Notes: generated from the letters alone by a model not told the origin. Positions 34,378 through 42,921 are shown, numbered from the stretch's first letter. The stretch: 64,000 bases of DNA from Marininema mesophilum (GCF_900106775.1 NZ_FNNQ01000002.1:124001-188000); one strand, 5' to 3'. Numbers and translations: made by a program.

Positions 34378-35454
34378 TTGAAACTCCACATTGTTCAATC
34401 AGGTGACACGTTGTGGAAGATTGCTCAACACTATGACATGTCCCTACAAAAACTGATCGATGCCAATCCGAATATTGCTGATCCCGATCAGTTAGAAGCG
34501 GGGATGAAAGTGAAGATCCCCACAGGGAAAGTAAGTGTCCATGTACATCAAAAAGAGGAGCTACCGACAAGCGGGGAGGGAAGACCAAGACAACCAGGAG
34601 GAGGCAAACAGCCGCCTATCTCCAAGCCGGAAACACCACGAAAACCTCCTATGAAACCCAGTCCCCCTAAACCAAAACAACCCCCTCGATACGAAGCACC
34701 CAAACCGCCAAAACAACCTTATGGACGGCCGCAAATGCCTCCTATGCCAGAAGCGCCGACGTATATGCCTCCAGGTATGATCCCCGAGCAGCCACAATTT
34801 GGAGGACCGCCAGGTTATGGGTTGCCCCAAATGCCTTGTGATGATGAGTCTTCTCGAGATTCACAGCCAGAAGCTCCCTGTTATCCAGGCTATGGAAGCC
34901 AACCGATGTACGGTTATCCAGGCTATGGTTACCCCGGATTCGGGTACGGAGCGCCAGGAGGCCAGCAAATGTATATGCCTCCAGGTTACGGCTATGGTTT
35001 ACCAGGAGGGTACCCTATTTATCACCAACCAGGATATACCCCATCTCCAGGGTATGGTTATCAACCAGGGTATAGAGAGCAGAGTACCAATCAACCAGGG
35101 TATGGTTATCAACCAGGGTATAGAGAGCAGAGTACCAATCAACCAGGGTATGGTTATCAACCAGGGTATAGAGAGCAGAGTACCAATCAACCAGGGTATG
35201 GTTATCAACCAGGGTATAGAGAGCAGAGTACCAATCAACCAGGGTATGGTTATCAACCAGGGTATAGAGAGCAGAGTACCAATCAACCAGAGTATGGTTA
35301 CCAAGAGGGGAGTGGGTCCCCAGGGATGCCGGGTTATCCTATGCAGAGCTATGGAACCTCTAGTATTAAGACTTCGGAATCACCAGACTTTCAATCCTTT
35401 TTTCGCGGAGCAACCGGGGAAACAAAGGAGAGTAGTTCTGGAGAAGGGATCTAG
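34378..35454 (+). CDS. safA: SafA-like LysM spore coat/cortex morphogenetic protein
   Basis: A 358-residue protein: an N-terminal LysM domain (HIVQSGDTLWKIAQHYDMSL to KVKIPTG, residues 3-50) followed by a long Pro/Gly/Tyr/Gln-rich region. The LysM domain of SafA binds the cortex side of the forespore while the rest recruits inner-coat proteins. Residues ~224-303 are five perfect 16-residue repeats (PGYGYQPGYREQSTNQ) made by a 48-bp tandem repeat. The TTG start at 34378 follows AAGGGAGGAG. Being first in the safA-yebC-ruv block supports the name, although the repeat region differs from Bacillus SafA. Confidence 0.85.
   Translation: MKLHIVQSGDTLWKIAQHYDMSLQKLIDANPNIADPDQLEAGMKVKIPTGKVSVHVHQKEELPTSGEGRPRQPGGGKQPPISKPETPRKPPMKPSPPKPKQPPRYEAPKPPKQPYGRPQMPPMPEAPTYMPPGMIPEQPQFGGPPGYGLPQMPCDDESSRDSQPEAPCYPGYGSQPMYGYPGYGYPGFGYGAPGGQQMYMPPGYGYGLPGGYPIYHQPGYTPSPGYGYQPGYREQSTNQPGYGYQPGYREQSTNQPGYGYQPGYREQSTNQPGYGYQPGYREQSTNQPGYGYQPGYREQSTNQPEYGYQEGSGSPGMPGYPMQSYGTSSIKTSESPDFQSFFRGATGETKESSSGEGI
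35047..35286 (+). repeat. 48-bp tandem repeat array, five units
   Basis: Five near-identical in-frame 48-bp units, each encoding 16 residues, with a partial sixth unit that has changed (CCAGAG for CCAGGG, GGTTACCAAGAGG). This is a minisatellite likely to vary in copy number. Confidence 0.95.
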
Positions 35455-36421
35455 AAGAAGTTCGCAAGAGGGGAAAATCGAGGGCTATTCTACGAAATGG
35501 GAACAAATATTAGGCACATCGATTCAGGGTGTGGAACGTCTCTATCAGAATTGGTTACTAATCACCCCTCACGGGAAGTGGGTGACGAAGGAGCTTCACC
35601 ATCCTGATCAACTCCTTTGGTGGATCAAAGTAGATAGAGAATTACGGGAAAAAGGATTTCATGAGATGCCTCTCATTCGTACAGATGGGAGGCAATGGCT
35701 CCTGAGTTCCTGGGTGGAAGGGAAGAGAACCACGTACAAGAATCGTAAAGAAATCACTATCGTAGCTAGTATGTTGGGAAAATTCCATGCTCTTGGCAGA
35801 GGATTAGCCGTTACCGATTCAGGAATTCATCGCCAACATTTGCTGCATCGAGTCCACTCCCGTTTTCAGTCCTTTTCTTCCCTGCTTCATTCACTAGGAA
35901 AATGGCAGGAAGATGAGTATGATTTACATCATGTAGCTTCTATTTTTCACACTTATGGTCAAGAAGCTCTAGGGCGTTTGAATCAACTCCCTCTTGCTGA
36001 ATTATGTGAGTGGGATCGTCGCACCCATTCAATCACCCATCGAGATCTTGCCAGCCATAACATATTATTGAATAAAGAGGATACCCCTTGGTTAATCGAC
36101 TTTGAGACGGCCGCTTATGATTGTCAAGTCGGTGATATATGGCAACTTCTCTCCCGTGGATTGAGTGAACAACAATGGAATCGGAGTGTAGCAGAGGAGG
36201 TTCTTGCGGCTTATGAAGCTCATCGACCACTGACAGTCTTGGAAAAACGAATCTTAGTTACCCTCCTCTCCTTTCCCAATGAGTTTTATCGAGAGGCTCT
36301 TGGGCTAATTTTACAGAAGGATGGGTATGGGAAAAATAAAACCCTTCCATATCTTGAACAATTAGCTAGAGATATCCCCTGTTGGCGCTCCTTTTTAAAG
36401 GAAATCGAAGTTGCTTGGTAG
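35438..36421 (+). CDS. Spore coat kinase-like phosphotransferase (CotS/YutH type)
   Basis: About 327 residues with an APH/choline-kinase-like fold: catalytic loop HRDLASHNILL (about 208-218) and metal-binding WLIDFETAAYD (about 226-236), as in CotS, CotI and YutH of the spore coat. The start is uncertain. CTG at 35438 has AAAGGAG seven bases upstream and overlaps the end of safA by 17 bp; GTG at 35531 lacks a site; an ATG at 35349 is deep in safA. The frame stays open far upstream only because the safA repeats lack stops. Its position after safA supports a coat role. Confidence 0.8.
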   Translation: MEKGSRRSSQEGKIEGYSTKWEQILGTSIQGVERLYQNWLLITPHGKWVTKELHHPDQLLWWIKVDRELREKGFHEMPLIRTDGRQWLLSSWVEGKRTTYKNRKEITIVASMLGKFHALGRGLAVTDSGIHRQHLLHRVHSRFQSFSSLLHSLGKWQEDEYDLHHVASIFHTYGQEALGRLNQLPLAELCEWDRRTHSITHRDLASHNILLNKEDTPWLIDFETAAYDCQVGDIWQLLSRGLSEQQWNRSVAEEVLAAYEAHRPLTVLEKRILVTLLSFPNEFYREALGLILQKDGYGKNKTLPYLEQLARDIPCWRSFLKEIEVAW

Positions 36422-36610
36422 AAAGGATTTCCTTGTGGTATCATAAAAGGGATATTCCCACTATATTTCCGTACAGAAACGGTTTCTTACAACTGTTTCG
36501 ATATAGAGTACGGTCTTAACCATTCGCGAAGGTTGAGAGGGGATCCGCCGTTGTTTGTTGAGTGGTGGGTCCTTTGGTTTGTTTGGATTTTGGCAGGAGA
36601 GGTGAAGAAC

Positions 36611-37357
36611 ATGGCGGGTCATTCAAAATGGAAAAATATTCAACATCGTAAAGGACGCCAGGATGCATTGCGCGGAAAAATCTTTGCAAAGGTATCCCGG
36701 GAAATTACGGTAGCTGCAAGGAACGGAAGCGATCCTGAACTTAATCAACGATTGCGGCTCGCGATCGCGAAAGCACGTGCAAATAACATGCCGAACGACA
36801 ATATAGAACGGGCGATTAAAAAAGGCTCCGGCGAAGAAGGCGGCGGAGATTATGAAACCATTATGTATGAAGGTTATGGTCCAGGCGGTGTAGCCGTGAT
36901 GGTGGAGGCCTTGACGGATAATCGCAATCGGACCGCTGCGGATGTTCGTCATATTTTTTCCAAGCGAGGCGGTAACTTAGGGGAGGCTGGTTGTGTTTCC
37001 TGGATGTTTTCACGCCAAGGTCTTCTGGTGATTGAAAAAGAACAGACGAATGCAACCGATGACAATCTCTTACTCCTTGCACTAGAAGCGGGTGCAGAGG
37101 ATGTGGAAGTGACCGCGGATACTTTTCAGATTACGACAGCTCCTGAAAGCTTTGAAGAAGTAAAAGAGACTCTTGAATCTAAAGGGGAAGTGTTTACCAC
37201 TGCTGAAGTGACGATGCTTCCTGAAAACACCGTGGAGCTAACTGGTGATTTGATCGATAACATGTTAGCACTGATTGACGCTTTAGAAGATAATGATGAT
37301 GTACAGAACGTGTATGCTAATTTTGAAGCGGATGATGCTGATTGGGAGAACTATTAA
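36611..37357 (+). CDS. yebC: YebC/TACO1-family protein (YrbC)
   Basis: A 248-residue protein beginning MAGHSKWKNIQHRK, the invariant N-terminus of the family, followed by NMPNDNIERAIKKG (about 60-73), YEGYGPGGVAVMVE (about 90-103) and NRNRTAADVRHIFSKRGGNL. YebC proteins were long annotated as transcription regulators; family members including mitochondrial TACO1 act in translation of difficult peptide stretches. The frame is open for 78 bases upstream, but the ATG at 36611 after GGAGAGG gives the conserved start. In Bacillus it lies near safA and ruv, as here. Confidence 0.95.
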   Translation: MAGHSKWKNIQHRKGRQDALRGKIFAKVSREITVAARNGSDPELNQRLRLAIAKARANNMPNDNIERAIKKGSGEEGGGDYETIMYEGYGPGGVAVMVEALTDNRNRTAADVRHIFSKRGGNLGEAGCVSWMFSRQGLLVIEKEQTNATDDNLLLLALEAGAEDVEVTADTFQITTAPESFEEVKETLESKGEVFTTAEVTMLPENTVELTGDLIDNMLALIDALEDNDDVQNVYANFEADDADWENY

Positions 37358-37377
37358 CCGTAATTTTTTCGCTACAA

Positions 37378-37407
37378 AAAAAACCTACTGTCCTGGTAGG
37401 TTTTTTG
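37378..37407 (+). terminator. Terminator after yebC
   Basis: Stem AACCTAC/GTAGGTT with a seven-base loop, A run before and T run after. Confidence 0.85.
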
Positions 37408-37431
37408 TATGGAATAGAGGACACTAGCTTA

Positions 37432-37692
37432 TTAAGGAAGATTTCTTGCTATGTGTGGCTTGCTGTAAAAACTTGCTCCTCCCCCACCTACCAAAACTTC
37501 TCCGCCTTTAGGGAAAATGATTAACTTTTGTTGGCCATTCGTCAATAGTACGATAAGATTGGCATTTTTGGCAGTGGCTTTGTATCGTATAAAACCATTC
37601 CTCGTCACTCTCGTTACCCATTTATTATTAAACTCAGCCCGTAAAACCCTATTAGAGAAGACTTGGTTTTCTATCTGTGAACGAGAAGCCAA
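37432..37692 (-). CDS. Small basic protein, unknown
   Basis: An 86-residue ORF with TTG start at 37692, nine bases after a perfect AGGAGG. It is rich in Asn, Lys and Arg, with a beta-like middle (NANLIVLLTNGQQKLIIFP) and a Gly-rich segment VLVGGGGA. No family is recognised. The ribosome site, and terminators isolating it on either side, are the support; a plus-strand ORF in the same place (37517) lacks a ribosome site. Confidence 0.5.
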   Translation of the reverse strand: MASRSQIENQVFSNRVLRAEFNNKWVTRVTRNGFIRYKATAKNANLIVLLTNGQQKLIIFPKGGEVLVGGGGASFYSKPHIARNLP

Positions 37693-37805
37693 TGGTGAAG
37701 ACCTCCTAGTTGTATAATCAATCTATCTTATTCAAGAGGGGCAGAGAAGTTTGGACGTGTGTTGATTTTTAGAAAAAATTGAAAATATCAAGGGGAACAG
37801 TTCGT

Positions 37806-37853
37806 TGAAGATATAAAAAAGCTACCATATTCCGGTAGCTTTTTTATATCTTC
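37806..37853. terminator. Long bidirectional terminator before the zinc ATPase
   Basis: A 20-bp stem (GAAGATATAAAAAAGCTACC and its complement) with a short loop; it has A and T runs inside the arms. Confidence 0.85.
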
Positions 37854-37868
37854 ACTAGGAAGGCTATA

Positions 37869-39989
37869 TTATTTTGCAAGAGAAATCGAGGAAGGTTTTT
37901 GTTGGGGTGGACGTTTCTCCCAAAGAATGGTCAAGCTAATCAGTGTAACGAGGATGGTAGCTCCCATATCCGAAAGGATAGCAATCCAAAGGGTTAACCA
38001 ACCTGGTATGGTTAACAGTAGAGCCAAAAGCTTGAGTCCAAGGGAAAAGGCAATATTTAGACGTATCGTCTGATTTACCCGACGAGAGATGGAGATCGCT
38101 TCGGGAAGCTTTTCAATATGATCCTGCATGAGTACGATATCGGCTGTTTCAATGGCACTGTCGGTTCCTTTACCCATTGCAATACCTAGATCAGCGGCGG
38201 CGAGCGCAGGAGCATCGTTGATTCCATCACCTACCATAGCGGTTTTGGACTGAGCAGAAAGTGATTGGACCCTTTTTACCTTATCCTCAGGTAATAGGCT
38301 TGCATGGACGGTTTTAACACCTACCGACTGGGCAACTTTTTCCGCTGTTTGCGGGTGATCACCTGTCAGCATAATGGTCTCCTGAATCCCAGCTTCGTGG
38401 AGAGCGCGAATCACGGCAGCACTTTCCTCACGAATCTCATCCGCTAGGCCAAAGAGCCCAAGTACTTGCTCTTCATCAGTAACCATGACAAGGATGGCGC
38501 CTGCTTCTTTTAGTTGATCAATATCCCTTTGGATCTGTTCAGGGATGGTAAGATGATGGGCAGTGCTTTCATTACCAGCCCAGTAGCGTTTGCCGTCGAC
38601 CAAGGCGGTTACTCCCTTACCCGGAAGGGTTGTGAGTGAGGTTGCCTCAAGAAGCGTTTTCTCTTTTTCTTGTACCTCGTTGACAATTGCCTTGGCAAGG
38701 GGGTGAGTGGAGTCCTTTTCAAGTGCTCCAGCTATAGCTAGGAATGAAGTGTGATAAGAGATCGCTTTAACTACATGGGGGGTACCCTTGGTTAACGTTC
38801 CTGTTTTATCAAAGGCGATAGTTGTAATTTTCCCTAACTGTTCCAGGTGATTGGACCCTTTGACCAGGATACCATTACGGGCGTTGCGCGTGATTCCCGC
38901 AATATTGGCGATGGGAGAAGAGAGGATCAGTGCACAGGGGCAACCAACAATAAGGACAGCTAGCCCTTGGTAGAGCCACTCTTTCCAACTACCAGCACCG
39001 AAAAGGGGCGGTAGGATAATAACGATAGCGGCTACTGCAATAATGAAGGGAGTGTAGTAGCGAGAGAATCGGTCAATGAATAATTCAGTCGGTGTCCGCT
39101 GGTCTTGGGCTTCTTGAACGAGTTGCAAAATGCGAGAGATAGCGGATTGGGAAAAGGGAGTCTCAATCCGTACTTTGATAACCCCTTCATTGTTGATACT
39201 ACCACCATAGACACTATCTTCAATTCCTTTATAAAGGGGCAGAGATTCACCAGTGATGGCGGCTTCATTGATTGAGCTACTTCCCTCGATAATAACCCCA
39301 TCAGAGGGAATCTTTTCACCAGGTCTTACGAGTACGATATCTCCAGCTTTTAAATGATCAATGGAGATAATAGTCGTGTCGCCATTTTCAGTAACTAGCG
39401 TGGCTTCTCTTGGAGCGGCCTCCATCAATTTTTCCATCGAGCGGCGAGCTTTCTCCATGCCGAACCCCTCAAGGAATTCATTAAGGCCAAAAAGGATGGC
39501 GACAAAGGTTCCTTCTCTCCATTCGCCAATGGAGACAGCTCCAATCAGAGCAATGGTCATCAATGTGTCCATATTAAATTGAAGCCGTAGAAGATTGCGA
39601 ATCCCTTTGCGAAAGGTAGTGGTACCCGTGAGCAGGATGGCGATGACATAGAAGCCGATGGATAATGGCAAGGAGACGCGCTCTTCGATTAGGTATCCCA
39701 CTAGAAAGAGAAGGGTGGCAATGATTAGGTTACGCTTTTCTCCCTGGCCGTGAGCATGAGAATGATCGTGACCGTGATTATCACTCTCCTGATCGGTTGT
39801 GCGTAGGGATATTTTTTCTTCGGAGAGGATCTTTTTCACTTTCTCTAGGTTTATTTGTTCATCCACTATTAATTTTCCACTCTGGAAAAGAATGCGTGCA
39901 GTTTCCCCATGAGGGATTTTTTTGATTTGGCCTTCTACTTTAGAAGCACATCCTGGACAGGAAAGGCCATTTAATCGGTATTCATTCAA
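37869..39989 (-). CDS. P1B-type heavy-metal ATPase (Zn/Cd/Pb exporter)
   Basis: A 706-residue membrane pump: an N-terminal heavy-metal-associated domain with CPGC (11-14), a His-rich stretch NHGHDHSHAHG (71-81), eight transmembrane segments, the metal-site CPC (350-352) in helix 6, phosphorylation loop DKTGT (394-398), STHPLA and GDGINDAPALA. CPC plus the His-rich leader and a CzrA-like sensor next door point to zinc (also cadmium, cobalt, lead) rather than copper. The start is TTG at 39989, eleven bases after AAAGGAG. It is co-transcribed with the regulator upstream. Confidence 0.93.
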   Translation of the reverse strand: MNEYRLNGLSCPGCASKVEGQIKKIPHGETARILFQSGKLIVDEQINLEKVKKILSEEKISLRTTDQESDNHGHDHSHAHGQGEKRNLIIATLLFLVGYLIEERVSLPLSIGFYVIAILLTGTTTFRKGIRNLLRLQFNMDTLMTIALIGAVSIGEWREGTFVAILFGLNEFLEGFGMEKARRSMEKLMEAAPREATLVTENGDTTIISIDHLKAGDIVLVRPGEKIPSDGVIIEGSSSINEAAITGESLPLYKGIEDSVYGGSINNEGVIKVRIETPFSQSAISRILQLVQEAQDQRTPTELFIDRFSRYYTPFIIAVAAIVIILPPLFGAGSWKEWLYQGLAVLIVGCPCALILSSPIANIAGITRNARNGILVKGSNHLEQLGKITTIAFDKTGTLTKGTPHVVKAISYHTSFLAIAGALEKDSTHPLAKAIVNEVQEKEKTLLEATSLTTLPGKGVTALVDGKRYWAGNESTAHHLTIPEQIQRDIDQLKEAGAILVMVTDEEQVLGLFGLADEIREESAAVIRALHEAGIQETIMLTGDHPQTAEKVAQSVGVKTVHASLLPEDKVKRVQSLSAQSKTAMVGDGINDAPALAAADLGIAMGKGTDSAIETADIVLMQDHIEKLPEAISISRRVNQTIRLNIAFSLGLKLLALLLTIPGWLTLWIAILSDMGATILVTLISLTILWEKRPPQQKPSSISLAK

Positions 39990-40016
39990 GGGACTTCGCT
40001 CTCCTTTGATTTCTGT

Positions 40017-40373
40017 TTAATCGTGTTGGGCGTGGTGGATCGTTTGCCGAAGTATGGTCATCACATGCTGATCCTCAGGGGAATAGTACAAGGTAGTACC
40101 TGCACGGCGGAAGGTAACCAGACGTAGATTTTTGAGAAAACGAAGTTGATGAGAGACGGTGGACTGGGAGAGAGATAGGCAATCTGCAATCTCATTGACA
40201 GAGACCTCTCGTTCCGCAATCAAATAAAGAATACGTACCCGGGTGGGATCGGCTAGTGCTTTAAAGGTTTGGGTAATGATAAAAAGGGTCTCTTCATCGA
40301 GGGGTTCGTGGTGACCAGCTGAGTGGGTATTGATTGAGTGTTCATTATTTTCAGGTTGATGATTGCTTGTCAT
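40017..40373 (-). CDS. czrA: ArsR/SmtB-family zinc sensor (CzrA-like)
   Basis: A 118-residue winged-helix repressor with ALADPTRVRILYLI (about 39-52) and the recognition helix SLSQSTVSHQLRFL (about 67-80). The alpha-5 metal site is complete: Asp101, His103, His114 and His117, with exactly the D-x-H...H-x2-H spacing of CzrA/SmtB sensors for zinc and cobalt. The Cys pair of cadmium/lead CadC sensors is absent. A His-rich N-terminal tail precedes the domain. It should release its operator (40422-40443) when zinc is high and so induce the ATPase gene behind it. Confidence 0.92.
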   Translation of the reverse strand: MTSNHQPENNEHSINTHSAGHHEPLDEETLFIITQTFKALADPTRVRILYLIAEREVSVNEIADCLSLSQSTVSHQLRFLKNLRLVTFRRAGTTLYYSPEDQHVMTILRQTIHHAQHD

Positions 40374-40421
40374 CGGTTGGGTCGCCTCACTTTTTATTAG
40401 GATGCCGTTTTAAATGATCCT

Positions 40422-40443
40422 TATATGCACACATTATCATATA
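40422..40443 (-). promoter_or_regulatory. ArsR-type operator of the zinc efflux operon
   Basis: TATATG-N10-CATATA is a perfect palindrome, 49 bp upstream of the czrA-like start and close to the ATATG/CATAT operators of CzrA-family repressors. Confidence 0.65.
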
Positions 40444-40498
40444 CAAACATGATGTCAACCGCCTGGGCGGCGGTTGAGGGTTCATGCGGAATTTTTAT

Positions 40499-41908
40499 TT
40501 ATACCCAGCCCATCGCACGTGCAATCTGAGCAATTGCAAAGGTAACACCGATTGCAAGGACAGTAGGGATAAGGAAGGACAAGAAGGTCCATTTAAAGCT
40601 CTTTGTTTCTTTATAGATATTTACCAATGTTGTCCCACATGGATAGTGGAGGAGCGAGAAGAGCATCATGTTTAGTGCGGTAAGCCAGGTCCAACCATGA
40701 TCGAGGAAGAGCTGCTTTAATTCCGTCAAGTTTTCTATTTCCAGCATAGCCCCAGTAGATAGGTAACCCATCAAAAGAATGGGGAGGACAATTTCGTTCG
40801 CTGGCAAACCAAGAATGAAAGCCATGAGGATAAAGCCATCCAGGCCAAGAGCCTTTGCAAAGGGGTCAAGAAAAGCAACCACATGCTCCAAGACACTCAT
40901 GTCACCCACCATGATGTTAGCGAGAATCCAGGTGATGACACCAGCTGGAGCAGCGATGATTATGGCGCGTTTCAGGACGAAGAGGGATTTATCCAGGGTG
41001 GAACGTAAGATCGTGTCCCAGAACTTCGGCCGGCGATAAGGAGGAAGTTCTAGTGTGTAATGAGTGGGTACCCCTTTGAGAGCCGTTTTGGATAGTGCCC
41101 ATGAAACAGCGAGTGTAACGATAATTCCGATGATGACCATGCCCATCACAACCGATGCGGTTACTAGCGTTTGTGCTCCACCCGTATAACCAGCAGCCAT
41201 AAAGAGTGAAGCAAGAAGAATCAGTGTTGGCCATCTTCCATTACAGGGTACAAAGTTATTTGTCAAGATTGCCATCATCCGTTCACGGGGAGATTCAATG
41301 ATCCGTGTGGACATAATAGCGGCTGCATTACAACCAAAACCCATCGCCATGGTGAGGCTCTGTTTACCATGGCCACCAGCCCCTTTAAATAGGCGGTCCA
41401 TATTAAAGGCGACACGGGGCAGGTATCCGAAGTTTTCTAAGAGCGCAAATACAGGAAAAAAGATGGCCATGGGGGGGAGCATGACACTCACTACCCAACC
41501 AAGTCCACGATACAATCCAAGAACAAGGACACCGTGTAACCAGTCAGGAGCGTGTATGGCTTTAAAAGCAAGGGTCAGGTAGCCCTCAATCCAGCTAAAT
41601 AACTCAGCGAGCATCGAGGAGGGGATATTGGCTCCCGCAATAGTGATCCAGAATACAACACCGAGCATGGCTAGCATGATTGGGAAACCCCAGATTTTTG
41701 AGGTGAGAATACGATCCAGTTTTTCAGAGCGCATCATTTTTTCGGCATCGTTATAACGAATCGATTCATGACAAATTTCTTTTCCCGTCTGGTGAATCTG
41801 AGCAATGACCTCATCCCGAGTAAAGTCATCGGAAAGGGCTTGGGCTTGGTTTAAGAGGGTTTTGAGGCCGTCACGCTTCGACGGGATAGAGGGGTTCATC
41901 GGTCCCAT
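40499..41908 (-). CDS. feoB: FeoB membrane (permease) half
   Basis: A 469-residue protein equal to the C-terminal part of FeoB: a helical linker (about 1-85), then about ten transmembrane segments with two Gate (nucleoside-recognition) domains, the conserved MAMGFGCNAAAIMSTRII and NNFVPCNGRWPTLI stretches and PANEIVLPILLM. It forms the ferrous-iron channel. The G domain is on a separate ORF. The ATG at 41908 has AAAGGAAG eight bases before it and overlaps the end of the G-domain gene by 38 bp, so this is a normal coupled start rather than a simple frameshift. Confidence 0.88.
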   Translation of the reverse strand: MGPMNPSIPSKRDGLKTLLNQAQALSDDFTRDEVIAQIHQTGKEICHESIRYNDAEKMMRSEKLDRILTSKIWGFPIMLAMLGVVFWITIAGANIPSSMLAELFSWIEGYLTLAFKAIHAPDWLHGVLVLGLYRGLGWVVSVMLPPMAIFFPVFALLENFGYLPRVAFNMDRLFKGAGGHGKQSLTMAMGFGCNAAAIMSTRIIESPRERMMAILTNNFVPCNGRWPTLILLASLFMAAGYTGGAQTLVTASVVMGMVIIGIIVTLAVSWALSKTALKGVPTHYTLELPPYRRPKFWDTILRSTLDKSLFVLKRAIIIAAPAGVITWILANIMVGDMSVLEHVVAFLDPFAKALGLDGFILMAFILGLPANEIVLPILLMGYLSTGAMLEIENLTELKQLFLDHGWTWLTALNMMLFSLLHYPCGTTLVNIYKETKSFKWTFLSFLIPTVLAIGVTFAIAQIARAMGWV

Positions 41909-42668
41909 GAGCGCCAACTTCCTTTCTACGTAGCTCAATTCGATGTTGAAGAGAGTCGATAAGGCTTTGATCACCATCAAGGAGTCGAAGAGCAACCCAA
42001 CGAGAAGGAAGCCGATCACCAAAGGTGGAGAGAACAGTCTCCTCTATAGCAGAGATCTTTTCTTCTAACTCATCGCTATAGCGTATGCGATAAGGATTGG
42101 TGTTTATTTTTCCGTAAGCCATCTCTTTAATCACCTTTTGCAGGTGAGATAATCCTTCACGATTACGAGCAGATGTTTTGACCACAGGTACTCCAAGTTG
42201 TTTGGAGAGGCGTTTTTCATTAATGTGGATGCCTTTTTTCTTCGCTTCGTCGATCAGATTGATGCACAATACCACTCGATCCGCCATTTCAAGCACCTGT
42301 AAGGCAAGGTTCATATTTCGTTCCATCGCAGTAGCATCCAGTACAACAACTGTCACATCAGGTTTCTCATAAATAATGCAATCCCGCGCTACTTCCTCAT
42401 CAGCGGAGTTGGAGAAGAGTGAGTAGGTTCCAGGGAGATCGATTACCGTATAGGAGTTACCGTTATATGAATACGTTCCCTCCGCATGAATGACAGTTTT
42501 TCCTGGCCAGTTGCCTGTGTGTTGCCGTAAACCAGTTAAGGCGTTAAATAACGTGCTTTTTCCAGTGTTGGGATTGCCTGCGAGGGCGATGCGGAAAGTA
42601 GCATCATCACTTTTCTTATGCTGTTTTAGGGACCTGGGATGAGTATGGGTACTAGGTAGTGGTTTCAT
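41871..42668 (-). CDS. FeoB GTPase half (separate small G-domain protein)
   Basis: A 265-residue protein with the FeoB G domain: G1 GNPNTGKST (about residues 31-39), G2 region HTGNWPGKTV, G3 DLPGTYS (about 77-83), G4 as NLID rather than NKxD (about 145) and G5 SAR, then the helical GDI-like domain ending in RWVALRLLDGDQ. In most bacteria this is fused to the channel. A variant NLID G4 is usual in FeoB. The ATG at 42668 follows GGGAGTG and lies 17 bp inside feoA. Confidence 0.88.
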   Translation of the reverse strand: MKPLPSTHTHPRSLKQHKKSDDATFRIALAGNPNTGKSTLFNALTGLRQHTGNWPGKTVIHAEGTYSYNGNSYTVIDLPGTYSLFSNSADEEVARDCIIYEKPDVTVVVLDATAMERNMNLALQVLEMADRVVLCINLIDEAKKKGIHINEKRLSKQLGVPVVKTSARNREGLSHLQKVIKEMAYGKINTNPYRIRYSDELEEKISAIEETVLSTFGDRLPSRWVALRLLDGDQSLIDSLQHRIELRRKEVGAHGTDEPLYPVEA

Positions 42669-42921
42669 TCTTTTCACTCCCGATGAGCTCTCCGTAAATT
42701 TGTGAGCTTTCTTCTTTACGCAGAGCAATTGTTGTATGAATGACGCGAAAAGCAACCGGATCACCTAAGGGACTACGTTGGAGCACCGTTACATCAGAAC
42801 CAGGAACAAAACCCAAGTCTAACAGTCTGCGTCGCATCGTGCCCTCCAACGTCAGATGATGAATACGAATCGTTTGGCCAGGTAACCCCTCTGTGAGGGG
42901 AATTATATGAGACTGACTCAC
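42652..42921 (-). CDS. feoA: FeoA ferrous iron transport protein
   Basis: An 89-residue SH3-like protein with the family pattern MRRRLLDLGFVPGSDVTVL (about residues 30-48) and PVAFRVIHTTIALRKEE. FeoA is thought to bind or regulate the FeoB GTPase at the membrane. The GTG start at 42921 is preceded by AGGAGG. It is first in a three-gene operon with the two FeoB halves, each coupled to the next by overlap. Confidence 0.92.
   Translation of the reverse strand: MSQSHIIPLTEGLPGQTIRIHHLTLEGTMRRRLLDLGFVPGSDVTVLQRSPLGDPVAFRVIHTTIALRKEESSQIYGELIGSEKNETTT

Noticed and set aside
34799..35437. Long open frame overlapping safA as a 5' extension of the coat kinase
   Set aside because: It is open only because the 48-bp repeat is a multiple of three and lacks stops in that frame; the residues have no kinase homology.
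37517..37717. Plus-strand 66-codon ORF opposite the 37432 gene
   Set aside because: No ribosome site, while the minus-strand frame has a perfect one.
40455..40478. GC-rich hairpin (CAACCGCC/GGCGGTTG) as a terminator for feoB
   Set aside because: It forms a stem but no T run follows on either strand; it may be only a weak structural element.
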